The notes beneath the pieces are model-generated. The model ran no database searches and had not been told where the DNA came from. It saw only the letters and a list, made by a program, of their open reading frames with translations. Positions 11,532-23,211 of a stretch of DNA of 64,000 nucleotides are shown piece after piece. The position numbers and the translations under genes were made by a program. Numbering within the stretch: the stretch's first letter is position 1; every line of letters starts with the position of its first letter. The DNA comes from Gloeopeniophorella convolvens (taxonomy: Eukaryota > Basidiomycota > Agaricomycetes > Russulales), in NCBI GenBank assembly GCA_022496205.1, contig WTXD01000032.1, positions 124,001-188,000 on the forward strand, given 5' to 3'.

Positions 11532-12661
11532 ATGACGAGAATTGTTATGCCCTCGCTCACCCCTCATTACGCTAGCAACTCACCTTGGTCTATTTCGGTC
11601 AACCTGACCTTCAACAAAGCAGAGGACCTCCTCTCGTACTTCTACTCCTCAGTGCAGTACAACCTGCACACCGCCATCCTCTTTACGTGGACAGACTACA
11701 AGACTATCTTTCTCCCTATAGTAAGTCGCCTCCGAGCGCACTGTCCCTCTCAAGTATAACTAACAATTCACCTCATAGACCGCGTTTGCGTGCGCGACTG
11801 CTCCGGTGCAATCGCTCTCCAGTTTGTTCCAATGCTGGATATGGATATGGCTCCACCTACTTCTGTGCAACGTCTCCAATCAAGCGCGCAGCCGCGAAGA
11901 GGATGCTGTCAATCGTCCCTGGCGCCCACTTCCGTCTGGGAGAATTACCGAGTCACAGGCCGTTGCCTTGCGCTGGGCTACCGTCGTGTTATGTGTATTA
12001 TGGTCGTCAATCTACGATCAGGATCTCGTGCTGACGACACTGGGCCTCGTGGCCACCACGTTCATCTACGACGAGCTTGGCGCTGCCAGCCACATCGTTG
12101 GCAAGAACTTTTGTAACATCGGAGGTTACGCTTCTTTCGAAGTCGGCGCCACGACGATCATTGGTGCGTAATTTCCCAGGCTTCTTTGGGATTCGCGGAG
12201 GCTGACGGTGGCTCCTTAGGCGCTACGCATGCGATGGACGTCGTGTCTGTCACGGCTGTTGTCATCAGCGGCATCCTCATCTTTACGACAATTCAGGCAC
12301 AGGATTTCCCCGATGTCGAAGGGGACAAAGCACTTGGACGCATGACCTTCCCTATTTACGCTCCTGAATTCTCTCGAGCATTCACACTCTTCGCCACCAT
12401 TGCCTGGTCTATGTTCCTCAGTTGGTTTTGGGGCGTTGGTCCCATCAGCACTGCCGTCCTCATGTCCTTCGGTGCTTACGTCGGCATGCGTTACTACCTC
12501 TGGCGGACTCTGGAAGCCGACAAAAAATCCTATTTGATCTTCAACGTACGTACACTTAGCACTCCCGTGACGCTAACGCTGACCGATGGCACTTGTAGGT
12601 CTGGCTTATGGTTGCCCATGTTCTTCCTCTACATGCCAGGACTTCCGTTCTGGCATTCTGA
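11532..12661 (+). CDS. UbiA-family integral-membrane prenyltransferase
   Basis: Four exons: 11532-11720, 11779-12163, 12220-12545, 12599-12661, giving 320 aa with about seven to eight hydrophobic segments. The two UbiA signature loops are present: NVSNQ...EEDAVNRPWRPLPSGR (about 94-117; the NRPWRP box is the form common in fungal members) and QDFPDVEGDKALGR (Asp220, Asp223, Asp227). These aspartates bind Mg-diphosphate of the prenyl donor. Members attach prenyl chains to aromatic or other acceptors in membranes (ubiquinone, haem O, meroterpenoids). The acceptor cannot be told from sequence. The first loop is less acidic than in UbiA/COQ2, so this is more likely the Agaricomycete-expanded subfamily than COQ2. 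No other pathway gene is adjacent. Confidence 0.85.
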
Positions 12662-15273
12662 TTGACTTTCTCCTCATGTCCCTCCTATGTATCGATCCCA
12701 CACACCCCAGCACGCCAGGTGCATGACTGTATTTTTATTACACACTCTCACTTTCGGCTTTACGTCTCTACCATTCGTATAATGCATACGGGACATCGCT
12801 TCGACGTTCTTACTTACGCTACGTTGGCATACTAACCAATACATCGCTTGTTGTGAAACACTCCTGTTTCTCGCGTGTCCGATTGTCTCCCCGAAGCAGG
12901 GTACGTTCCTCCCGCACCGCGTGCCGCCGCGAGCACCGGACTGCTCTTCGCTGCAACCATGAATATTGGCTGCTCCATCCTCGCCTCCGCAACACGTTTA
13001 GGCTACCCCAGGTGCAACCACAACCAGACTGCGCCTGCTGTGCCGCAACGAGCCGGTTGCCTCTTCACCATGTGGCGTCCGTGCTCCCGGAACGTGTACG
13101 CCGCGAGGCGGACGATGGACCAGCGCAGCTGGCAATAGTCAGCCACCATAACAGGCTGGACAGGCCACGATGCAAAGAAGCAGTGACGCACATGTTGCGG
13201 CGCTCGTGCTGCAGCCCACGAACTCGAGGCTAATAGGCACCCCAGTCTGCGTCCTATGGTGCGCGCATCGGTCGTGGTCTCGAACGTGGCGGATCTGCGA
13301 TCGGGGAACACATAGATTTCTACGCGGAAGCTTCACTGAAGCCGACCAAAAGTGGTCACAAAGCCTCATTGTTATCTGAGTCGTCCGCAGACTATAGGGG
13401 ATTTGAATCTCGGTCGCAATCTGGGGTCTCGAACGTAAGGGAAACACTCTCTGATCTGAAGACGAGGAACACTCTAGAAGTGCGATTGGGGTAGGGGGCA
13501 TGCAAGTCCATCGGGTAGATTCAGGGAGACGGCTCTCCGTGTGGATGATACATGCTAATCATAGCCACGGAACCTAGGAGAGAGAAGGGTCTCACTCTTC
13601 GACATGCGTACGCTGAACAGAATGCTAAGGATGACCGTTGTGCATGCACGCTCGAAGGCAGGAACGTGATTCTCGCCGCTGGGCCTGAACTGATCAAAAG
13701 ATTCCGACAATGGGCAGAAAGTAACACGACGGCTTACTAGGGTAGCCCTAAGTGTGGCGGGTGCCATTTTGACACTGCCCGCGTAATATAGCCATATCCG
13801 CATGTTCACCTGCATGGAACAGGCCCTGGTTGCGGATACCAAACAGACGTTTGAGAGCTGGGCAGATCGGGACAGACAGAGGTCGGTCTCGGGTGGACGC
13901 TTCGGCATCTACTTACTGTGTCCGAACATCCGAGGCACTACAGGTTAGCATCACGACAAGTATGCAGTTGACCATCAAGGCTGCCATGGTGAACCACCGC
14001 TCAAAGAGCGCTGGAAAATGCGCAGTGACTTCAAGCCACGTTTGTACCTCGGGGTTTCCTGTAAAATTCAAGAGGCGTTCATTCGAACAATCCCGATCAG
14101 CCAGCCCGGATGTTGATTTCCGAATCGCTGCTTCGAGTGTAGTCACGGCCCTGGGCTGTGGTAAGGACATGTAGCATCCCCTTCTGAGTAGAAATTTCAC
14201 TGGCCAGCAGCGCTCCGAGGTGTTGGCAGTCTTCGTTCATGCCCGCGTGCCGCGCTTGCACAGAGACTGGCACGGTGCCGAGTTAGGCCTGACCACTCTA
14301 TAATTCTGGCACAATACTTTCTCCGTGACGGAATTGAGAGCGCTAGGACAAGCCCCCCTTTCGAGCAAAACCAATAAACGGACTTCGGCGTCTAGTGGAC
14401 AGCACCTAGTATAACCTAACTTGGTGTGTGACAGCCCTCGAGGTTTGCTGATTGCCGTGGTGGGGCCAGCAAGTACGATGAAGCGCTCATGTGAGAAGTC
14501 AGGTCACAGTACCTCATGGGATTGTGACTCGAATTTAAGGCGATTTGTGTCCGCGGTTTCTTGGAAGCCTCGCGTTATTTCCTGCACTGTACCCTGTACC
14601 CGCGCTGAGAGTTAGCAAGCCCAGTTGTGCGTTGTAAAAGAACCAGGTGATCTCTGTCCCAGTTGCAGAAAGCACAGAAGGGGTGTAGTAAGATCATAAT
14701 GATGCACGCGTTGGCACTGAACCAACTATATGGGACTTGACCGGTGACCAGCAGCGCCCATGTCATGATGCCAAACATCAGTTGGGGTCCAGGCACAGCT
14801 GCGTAGCACCTGGAGGTTGTTAGCGCAGCCATAGAGCAATTGGGCGTATCCAGCATTGCTCATTTGCAGTGGACAGAGTCCACCAACAACGCGTATGAGT
14901 GACGATGTTCAATCTGGAGTTGAATGTGGGAAGCCGTACCCCCGAACACTGCCCAATGAATTTAGGGAGGTGAATATTGAATGGCCGAAATGGGAAGGAC
15001 GCACGATCGAGACGCTTTCTTATAATCTAAGACAGGACACAAGCCACGAATCACCGAGACAGAAGCGCTTACAACAAGAGAAAGATAACTGATTGTCCTG
15101 TGTATATTGAATCAAGACCATCGCTCTGAAGTCAAAACCTAGATCCCAATACACATCGCACAAGATCGTCGGAAAGTGCGGTCCCTAACGAGATAGCGAA
15201 GGGGTGATTCTAGAACCTCAGATACCCAAATGAATGACAAGGATGGAGTACCTCAAACGCGAACCCCGTACCC
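12662..15273. other. 2.6-kb block without a convincing gene
   Basis: Only short frames without domains (for example 13139-13501 minus, 13830-14174 plus, 14575-14856 minus). No repeats or transposase signatures were noticed by eye. It resembles the 8.7-11.5 kb block. Confidence 0.5.
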
Positions 15274-16461
15274 CTACCCATCACCCTCGCCTGATAACAG
15301 GCCCCATATCTTCTTTCCCACATTTCGAGCAAGAGTCCATGGCGCGCCGTCTCGGATAGACTCGCTCATACGCTGAGCAAGTTTGGCCTGATCCCCAGAC
15401 GTGAACGAGTCGTGAAGCCGCGTAAGAACGACACGCGTTGGAGCAAGATACTTGAATATGACGCGCTGGAGCTCCGGGGCGGGCGTAGATAGTGGGAGAA
15501 GCATACTGCGATGCGGAGGAGAGCTGCCCGAGCGTGAGTAATTGAACCCCAGGGGAGAAACGAGACGCTCACAGAATATCTTCGTGCATATTGGCTGTCC
15601 ACTCGGATCCAAATGTCTGTGCTTCAGGCGTGCGATAGAACTCCTGCTGCTTGCCATCCCGGACTGCTTGCGCCCATAACATCTTGGAACGCTCATATGC
15701 GGATTGCTGGAAGAGGTCGCGCTTCATGTGGGACATGTGCTCTGAAGTTGCCTGCCTCGAGCGCGACAGCCAAATGTAATACCCCTCCTGCCAGTGCTGT
15801 TGCTCGTCTGCGGACTTCTCGGAGGCTGGAGCATCGAGCGGCGGTTTTGGTTTCGCGGAATCGCCGTGAGACTCATTCGGCGCATCATCCGACAGGTATT
15901 GTCCCAAAGTCGTTTTGGATTCTGCGGGTAGAGGTATATCGGCAGATATTGTCGGCGCCTTGACAATCGGGCCATAATTCACATTAGTGAGGACCCGGCG
16001 GACCTCATAGTCGAATATACTTCGCAGACAGAAGGTGTAGCATTTCGGCTCTTTCCCGCTTGCGCGCCCAAAGTGAGACTGAGAGCAATAAGTGAAGCAG
16101 CGCTCTGAAGTCGCTGGAGAAAAGCGCTCTGCGGTAATTAGATAAGTGAACATCAGGGGGTGACAGGGTGAGGCTTACCTTTCGGCGGGATAGAGAGCCT
16201 GATGGAAGGTATTCTATCTACGAATGATGGCTCAGGGGCCTGCTGTGGTGGTGGGGGTGGTGGCGCCTTCGGGCGAGGACGTGGAGGTGGGTTACCGTCA
16301 GGCCCAGATGCAGGGGGATTTGGATGGTGTCGAGTAGGCTCATCGGTGCCTGATGGTGAAGACATAGTGGTATAAGGGCGCTCCTGGCTGGTTCCCAAGC
16401 CTGCAGCAGATTGGACTGACGGTGGAGGTAGTGAGTAAGGGTTGACGCGGACGTTGAGCAA
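15274..16461 (-). CDS. Unknown protein with twin CX3C motif
   Basis: Three exons on the minus strand: 16461-16179, 16128-15573, 15505-15274, giving 356 aa. The first ~90 residues are Pro-rich and disordered (PPPRPRPKAPPPPPP). The next exon opens with ERCFTYCSQSHFGR...KCYTFC, two CX3C motifs 14 residues apart, followed by LRSIFDYEVRRVL. A helical, charged segment with EQQHWQEGYYIWLSRSR and MKRDLFQQSAYERSKMLWAQ follows, then a C-terminal helix around RVVLTRLHDSF. Twin CX3C pairs with this spacing are the disulfide pattern of small Tim chaperones and other Mia40 substrates in the mitochondrial intermembrane space, so that location is a reasonable inference. The protein is far longer than a small Tim and I do not recognise the family. 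An internal ATG (MSSPSGTD, 16365) is an alternative start. Confidence 0.7.
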
Positions 16462-17672
16462 GCCGGCTCGCAGTCAGACATGGCACATGGCACAGCGCAT
16501 CGGAGGTGTCGGCACCGGCCGGGCCACGTGATCCGTCGCGAAACACGCTCAAATTTTAATTTCGCCTTCTTTCTCTTCAACACCGTCGCCGCGCAAAGAA
16601 TCGCCATCGCAGCTCACACACCGGTGGCCATCGCGCGCCCCTTTTCTCAAGCTGTGGGGAAAGTCCCCGGAGGCGCAGAACACACAACCCTGCACATGCA
16701 CGCGACGGAAAGCGTCCACCCTTAAGACGGCGGTACGCGTTGCGTGTGCGGGGCCCCTCATCCCTTCTTCTCTGGCAGATGTGGCTTGAGTCGGGACTCT
16801 GCGGCCTGAATACTTGGTTATACACGCGATGATATGAGCGGACCAAGTGTTGGGCAGTTTACTCATAGGCACAGTCATGCGATTGCCGTGCTCCCTCGGA
16901 AGAGGTGGCGGTAACGGAATGGGGCTCACTCTTGTGCGGCGCCCTCGTATTTTTTCCTCCATCTGACAGTTCGACTGTCGATCGTATCTATCGGCACCCC
17001 CTTCATGGTATAACTGACTGAGGTGAGTTGCATACAACTGTTTTTGCTGCGCACTTCTGCGCTCTTATGATGCTTCAAAGTTTCTTTGAATTTCTTCAGG
17101 GAGTATACCCTGCGTTGGTTCTGCCTCGCAGGGGCGTGCTCCACATCTTGACACCCCTGATTTTTTCCCCTCGTATATGAGCGTGAATCATTGCTCACCA
17201 CACATTTCTAGGTACAGTCCTTCCGACGTTCTTTTACGCTGTTCCGTGGGGTGTATGAAGGGTTGTGCCGCGGTACCTTTGCTCGCGTACTGTTGGTTGT
17301 ATGTGAACCTTCTCAAATCGATCGTGCGCACAAAGTCGAGATGATTCAAGCGCACGTCCTTGTATAAAAGATCGCTGGCTGCTGTCTTCCCTACGCATCC
17401 TCCGGTCTCTTTCCCAAAAACAATGTAACTTGCATTGATTGAACTCATGTCTTCGCTGTGCGCGAGCCCGGCGAGAGTTTTGACTCGCCGTCGACGTCGC
17501 TGGCGGGAATTTGCTGATGTAATGTGTATTTGTCTTCCGCAATCCATCCCGTGTGACGGCCCTGCCAGTGCAGCGACACCTTTTACACTCCCTCTGAGCA
17601 TCTCTCGCAATAGTTAGGGCTCTGAAATAACTCTCACCTGGATATCTGTCTTGAAAACCGAATGCTCGTATA
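16462..17672. other. 1.2-kb divergent intergenic region
   Basis: Lies between the twin-CX3C gene (minus) and REX4 (plus). A CACGTGA element is at 16525-16531, only about 64 bp from the 16461 start. Minus-strand frames at 17188-17728 have no recognisable content. I searched for snRNA and tRNA hallmarks and saw none. Confidence 0.5.
16525..16530. promoter_or_regulatory. CACGTG element upstream of the twin-CX3C gene
   Basis: GCCACGTGATC context close to the presumed start of the minus-strand gene. Same core as at 4614, 7186, 25886 and 30055. Confidence 0.4.
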
Positions 17673-19002
17673 ATGAAGAATACCGATAACAAGCCATCCT
17701 CGAATTGGCAGTCCCTGCAGAAGGTCAACCCGCTTAGTATGTCGATTCGAGGACATCCTTGTTTACGCTCATCTGTAGGAGCTCAATGCCACGGGAAATC
17801 CTAAAGAAAAACGTAGCCGTAAGCGCCAAAAGACGTCGCATAGCTCTGCTCGAGCCTCCTTAGCATCCACATCCTCAGAAGCGGTGCTGTCTGCTTCTCC
17901 CCCGCCTACTGGAGACGTCTCTCTCCATAGCGACACAGTGAAAGCTCTTCGTTCCCTCATTTTCTCTCCGATCCCGTTTCCCCCGAGTCTTTCTGAGAAA
18001 GATCGCCAGCCCGGCCCCTACGTCGCGCTGGACTGTGAAATGGTCGGCGTCGGCCCCATGGGATCCGAGTCAACGCTTGCACGAGTTTCGGTGGTCAACT
18101 TTTTTGGGGCAGTGCTGTTAGACGAGTTCGTGCGTCAAAAGGAGAGGGTTACAGATTGGAGGACACAGTGGAGCGGCATCCGGGCGAAGGATATGGTAAA
18201 CGGTAAGTACTGTCCATCTTCATTCTGAGCACAGATCTCATGACCAATCTGTGCAGCAAAGCCATTTGAAGAGGTACAAAGCACAGTCGCTGAGCTCATC
18301 AAGGACCGCGTTATTGTTGGACACGCTATCCAGAACGATCTCAAGGTGCGTTCGAAGGCCTGTGCAAACCACACTTGCTCACATGCGCTTCTTGGCCAGG
18401 CACTTATGCTGTCACATCCCCGAGCACAGATCCGTGACACCCAGCTTCTTGCACATAAGCATGGTCAATCTCGATCTTCCCGACCTGCTTTGAGAAACTT
18501 GGTGCGCGAGATGCTCGGTGCACAAATACAGGAAGGGGAGCACAGCAGCGTAAGAATGCTACCTTGTTCTCCCGCGAGCAAGCAACTGATCTGGGTGCAG
18601 GTAACGGACGCTCGTGCCACTATAGCCGTATATAGGCTCCACCGTAAGCAATGGGAAAAGGGCTACTCTGTTGTTCCCATTCGCGTGCAAAAGGGGAAGG
18701 CCAAAGCAGAACCAAGCCCTGAAGAAACCCCAACGACAGATATTTCCCAGAAGAGAACACATACCAGTACGGAGGAACAGAACGAGGACAACGCAGAGAG
18801 GCCCGCAAAGACGTCTCGCCTGCCAAAATCTGGGTCAGTGCCCAAAGGAGTTGCAATCCAGCGAAAGGGTGTCTCATCTGGTCTATCGACTGTTGTACGA
18901 CGTCGCGCTAAGGGCAAAGATGGAGTTGGCGGTACAAAGGCCAAATGGTGGACGGAATTGGGGAGTGGAAAGTCCAAGGGTAGCATCAAGATCTCTGTGT
19001 AG
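17673..19002 (+). CDS. REX4: REX4-type RNA exonuclease (DEDDh 3'-5')
   Basis: Five exons: 17673-17723, 17779-18202, 18257-18345, 18400-18549, 18601-19002, giving 371 aa. The N-terminus (SSNWQSLQK) and a Lys/Arg-rich nuclear-type stretch ([10 protein letters not shown]) precede the exonuclease domain: ALDCEMVG (Asp102, Glu104), [17 protein letters not shown] and [16 protein letters not shown], the last giving the DEDDh histidine and aspartate. The C-terminal ~150 residues are basic and disordered. Yeast Rex4 acts in pre-rRNA ITS1 processing, so a nucleolar role is likely. The fourth intron (18550-18600) is 51 nt, phase 0 and has no stop codon, so unspliced message would encode 17 extra residues inside the last catalytic motif. 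The spliced form matches the family. Confidence 0.93.
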
Positions 19003-19262
19003 TTTATTCTTTTGAATTCCCTTGTATTGCACACTTCAGACCCTATCAATGTGAAACGCTGCGCTGGCATGCTCAGTAACAATATCAGTGCACGCTTACA
19101 GTGTGCTTCGGGCCGACACATCGCAAATCACGCCGATGCGCGAGTCGCTCTGACTCGCACACTAAATGCGGCAATGCTCCGATCCTGCGTTGTTTTCTTT
19201 TCCCCACCGACGAGCCATACGGACCAAAGGCTCGACTGTATCAGCGTCTGCGGCTGGGACTG

Positions 19263-21838
19263 ATGGGCGTCCACGGCCTCACGACGTATCTACGCGAGAA
19301 TCAACGCGCACTATCGAGCTCATTGACCCTCTCCCAAGAGGAATCCGCGTCGGGGGCCGCGATCCCACTCGTTGTCGATGGTTGGTCGTAGGTTTATCGC
19401 GTTCCCTATCAATTCGTGTAACTCGAAATGGCTCCACAGATTCATATATGAAGTCAACAATCAATCACGCCTACCATGGGTGTACGGCGGGGAGCTGAAA
19501 GAATTCCACGACCTGGTGGTGCGGATTACCCAGTCATGGATCTCCGTGGGGTTTAGACCTCATTTCGTTTTCGATGGTGAGCTGCCTTCAGTCGTCTTAC
19601 CGACGTAGTTGTCAATTGGAGGCAGGGCCATATCCGCCATCCAAATTCGCAACTGGCACGCTCCGCGTAACGCAAAGCATCATCCAACCTTCCCAACTAT
19701 TCTTTCGGACCTCCCCCGTCTCGCGTGGTACACCGCGTTTCCTGCGGGAACACACAATTTTGCCGCCTCTATGCTATTGTGCCACTGTCGATGCCTTGCG
19801 TTCTCTTGGGGGTGCCGTTCACGTCTTCTTTGCGGACGAGGAAGGGGATCCATTCGCAGTCGAACTGGCTGGGCGGATTGAAGGCTACGTGACCGGTCGG
19901 GATTCCGACTACGTCATCCTCAATTCCGGAGGATACGCAGGCTACATCCCTATGGATCAGATGGTTTGGAGCGTTGCGTCTCAGGAAAGCGAAGAAGGGA
20001 GCCACGCAGGAGATGACACCGGATTCGTGGTGGCGAGGAAGAGCAAGACTCGAGGACAATCTAACGATGCCTATAATCAATACCAAGGGATCGTGCCACC
20101 AGAGGTTACCAGGAAATTGTCTTTGAGCTGCGTTGTCTACTCCCCACCCAATCTTGCTACCCATTTCCAAATCCCTATATCACTTCTTCCCCTCCTGGCA
20201 GCCCTCATAGGCAATGACTTTACCGCTGACCGCCGTCCCGTGAACAATCTATTCTTTGAACGCCACATGACGGTGTCTCAGCGCATCGCTCGGGTAGCGA
20301 ACGCTTTGAAATCTGTCGCCGCCATCGCGTCCGGCGCTTCTACCAAGAAAAAGGTCCGGCGTCAGATCACCACCGTCGTCGATTTTGTGGACTTGACCGT
20401 TGAGTCTCTCTTGGTCCGGCCGGACTCCCTGGCTTCCGGAGAACGGGACAGTATTGTAGAAAAAACCGTTCAGGCCGCACTGCAATACGCCATACCTAAA
20501 CGTCAAGCCGGAGACGAAGAACCCGAGTTGCCGACCTTGCCATGCGCACTCCACGACGCCAAATCATGCCCGCTGGTAGCATTTCTATCCCGTCCACCGT
20601 CCGAAGAGACACTCGAGGATGAGCCGGAAGCTCGAAAGCACGTCCGCTCGTTGTACATCTCGGCATATCGGCGCGGCCTCCTGTCCCCAAGGTTGATGGA
20701 CACGCTGAGCACCGGAACTGCTTGGCCAAAGTTGTTCCTGGAAAACCCGGACGTCGAATCTGTCCCTCGGAGTCTTGGACGCCCGATCCGGGAGTGGGTC
20801 TATGCGCTGCTGGACGATGGGATCGGGCTCATAGAGGACGACGTCGGTCCAGAGGAAAATGGAGAGGACAAATCTGACGCTGACGAAGAATCTGATCAAG
20901 AGGAGGTCGTCGACGTCGTCGAAGAGGACTCGGATCAAGATTCAGATGCCAGCAATCCTCTAGCGCCACTCCAAGGAGCTCTCAAGGAGCTGTCTATAGG
21001 GTCGAGGCCACCTCCATCTACTTCTTCTCACACTACGTCTTCGCATACCTCGCGTCCCAAGTATGTCATCGAGCATGTCCGCCGTGGCACTCGCTTCGTC
21101 GATGAGCCCGTGCGTGTGCCGCCACTTATCACCCTCCTCTCATCCCGCGGTATCACCCTCGATTTAGAAGAGGACCCGGATGCGCTTCCCGTCCAGCTCC
21201 AGGACGAGGGTTTCCGGCTTGCTGTGTTCCTGCGCGCCCTGGGTTCTGATACGACCCTAGTGAAGAGCCTCCCATCAGAGCATATGATGGTCGTCGTGGC
21301 ACTGCGATGGATCGCAACGCGCCTCGCCACGCGGGCTGATGAAGCCAGGCCGAGTCCTGACAGAGAGAAGGAAAAGTGGACTGTGAAAGAGGCTCACGCC
21401 TTCCTAGCGTCCTTCGCCTGGCCCTCGACCCCAGGGAATGACTCCGAGCCACCAGAGGAGGCCAACCCTTCAATCGAGAACCGCAGCATCCAGCTCACTG
21501 CTCAAGCCCTAGCCACAATTGACGCGATTGAGATGCTGTCCCAAACACTCCTCCTGACAGATAGGATCCCCAATCCGGCGCGCCTGTTCTCTGGAAAGAG
21601 CTTCCACCGGTTTCTTCTGGGTAGCAGCACTCCAGGCCTTTACCTCCCGCCTGGACTATGGGACGCATGTGTGGGTGGGTTAGAGAGTGCGTTCGTATCC
21701 GACAAAAGTGGGAAAAAGGACCGCAAGGCAAGGAGCAAGCAATCGAATCTGCACGTATCCTCGGCACCAACTGTGCGCCGAACCTTGGGGCAGGGTAATT
21801 TTGATGTTCTCTCCGGTTTGGCTGAGGGCGCATTGTGA
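19263..21838 (+). CDS. Asteroid-homologue XPG-domain protein
   Basis: Three exons: 19263-19387, 19440-19576, 19626-21838, giving 824 aa. It starts MGVHGLTTYLRE, the XPG/FEN N-terminal fold, then VVDGWSFIYEVN and FVFDGPYPPSK. VDALRSLGGAVHVFFADEEGDPFAVELAG and GRDSDYVIL follow, equivalent to the XPG internal region with part of the acidic metal site kept (Asp/Glu in FADEEGD and DSD). This combination identifies the Asteroid family, XPG relatives of unproven nuclease activity. Residues ~420-470 are a highly acidic tract, followed by a helical C-terminal part of unknown function and a basic end (KSGKKDRKARSKQ). It lies 261 bp downstream of REX4 on the same strand. Confidence 0.85.
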
Positions 21839-22683
21839 GGGCTGTGCGAGGTGGGCTCGGCTGTTCTAGTCGGTTTGGTACTCTTGTAGAGGGAAATGCG
21901 GAACCCACGATCAGCGACAGGGCGCGGGAAATATGTGAGGGTTGGCAGTGTGGCGCCCAGATGCGCCGAGTCTGTCCGAATACAGTAGTATGTACTACTC
22001 AATCACATATGTACACTGGAATCCTCAACTGATCGTACATTGGCTTTGAGACCCAAACTCATGAAGCCAGTCTATCTCTGGGCTAGCAGTCGCCAGGTGA
22101 GCACAAGCTAGCTTAGGACTCATGCGAAGGGTAAGTTGATAACTAGACTACGGCCCCCTGGCTCATGCACAGCCTCCTACGTTCCAATGAACGTTTTTAC
22201 GCCCTATGGTTCGGGGCGATGTTGTTGTAAGCTACTGTACCTCGTGCGCACCGCTTCTTCGCAGGTTCTGGAATGGCTCTGAAAGAATGCCGCAGCGCCA
22301 ATTGGCCGGGGACCGCCTTGTAGGCCAGCCTTCCTCAGCCACATGCGGCACCGCCCCCGGACGGATGCTGTGCAGCAGAACCGCGACAACCCGATCCGCC
22401 GTTTCGCATGGCTGTATACTTACAGCACAGGAAGCCTCGTCGCATTGATAAGCAGTGTCTGTGTCGAGATCCATACACCCCACAATGCATGCAGGCTACA
22501 GCACCAATGCGGCGCTTTGGCGTCTGATGCACAGCTCGGCACTGGCACAAAATCGGGTCGCGGCCAAAGCTGGAGCCTCCACAGGCTTCAATGCCGTGAC
22601 TATTTGCACCTATAAAATGCCACCATTAGCGCGAATAAGAGGTACGCACATCAACCTCCAATCCATCCCACTTCAGCAACACA
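21839..22683. other. Intergenic with TATA-type promoter
   Basis: No gene seen. A clear TATAAA box at 22611-22616 sits 68 bp upstream of the ATG at 22684. Confidence 0.6.
22611..22616 (+). promoter_or_regulatory. TATA box
   Basis: CCTATAAAATG context 68 bp before the start codon of the small unknown gene. The spacing is typical for a regulated fungal core promoter. Confidence 0.6.
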
Positions 22684-23211
22684 ATGTCGTCCTCTGCATC
22701 CCCTGGTGTGATCACATACTGCTACGGCGGGTCGATGGTCTACGTCAGCCCGGCAGACTCTTACGAGGTAAGTTACCGGCTACCTGCCGAGAGAGCCGGC
22801 TCACTCACTCACCGTCCAATCCGCGCGCAGCAAGCTATCGGTCTTGCCCAGGACTCATTCCCAGAGTTAAAGAATGTCGACCGGGAGCTTATAAGCCTAG
22901 AAGTTAGGGTGACACCTAAGGACCAAGCAAGGGTGACCGTGCGCATTGGCCGCACGGCCTGGGTACCTGTCGTCTCTGCACTGGCGCAGTACGAGATCGT
23001 ACATGTATGCGTCCCCTCGAGACCAGCGCCTGTGAATTCCCGCATACTCTCTACTGCCGAACCGCCACCATACGCAACAGATGCATCCTCGGACGAGAAG
23101 GCGGCACACGCAGGGGCATCTCCATCTGGGGCTTCGGGCTCGCGCACATCACCGCCTCCCTCCTTCGCCAATCGCGTCACATCGGTGTTTACGAGACGAC
23201 CGGTCTACTAG
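22684..23211 (+). CDS. Small unnamed basidiomycete protein (PB1/ubiquitin-like size)
   Basis: Two exons, 22684-22767 and 22831-23211, giving 154 aa. The N-terminal ~100 residues look like one small alpha/beta domain: VITYCYGGSMVYVSPADSYE, QAIGLAQDSFPEL, then VTVRIGRTAWVPVVSALAQYEIVHV. The rest (EPPPYATDASSDEK...SRTSPPPSFANRV) is disordered. The layout (a beta-hairpin, a helix containing a QAIxLAxxxFPEL-like motif, two more strands) recalls PB1-like folds. That is inference only, and the family is not one I can name. The 63-nt intron is phase 0 and free of stop codons, so intron retention would keep the frame. A TATA box is upstream. Confidence 0.65.
   Translation: MSSSASPGVITYCYGGSMVYVSPADSYEVSYRLPAERAGSLTHRPIRAQQAIGLAQDSFPELKNVDRELISLEVRVTPKDQARVTVRIGRTAWVPVVSALAQYEIVHVCVPSRPAPVNSRILSTAEPPPYATDASSDEKAAHAGASPSGASGSRTSPPPSFANRVTSVFTRRPVY

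Noticed and set aside
12853..13501. Overlapping 120-126-codon frames on both strands
   Set aside because: Both strands open because of base composition; no protein-like features.
17188..17728. Minus-strand frames or a structural RNA before REX4
   Set aside because: No domain; no U1/U2/U4/U5/U6 or snoRNA box pattern seen.
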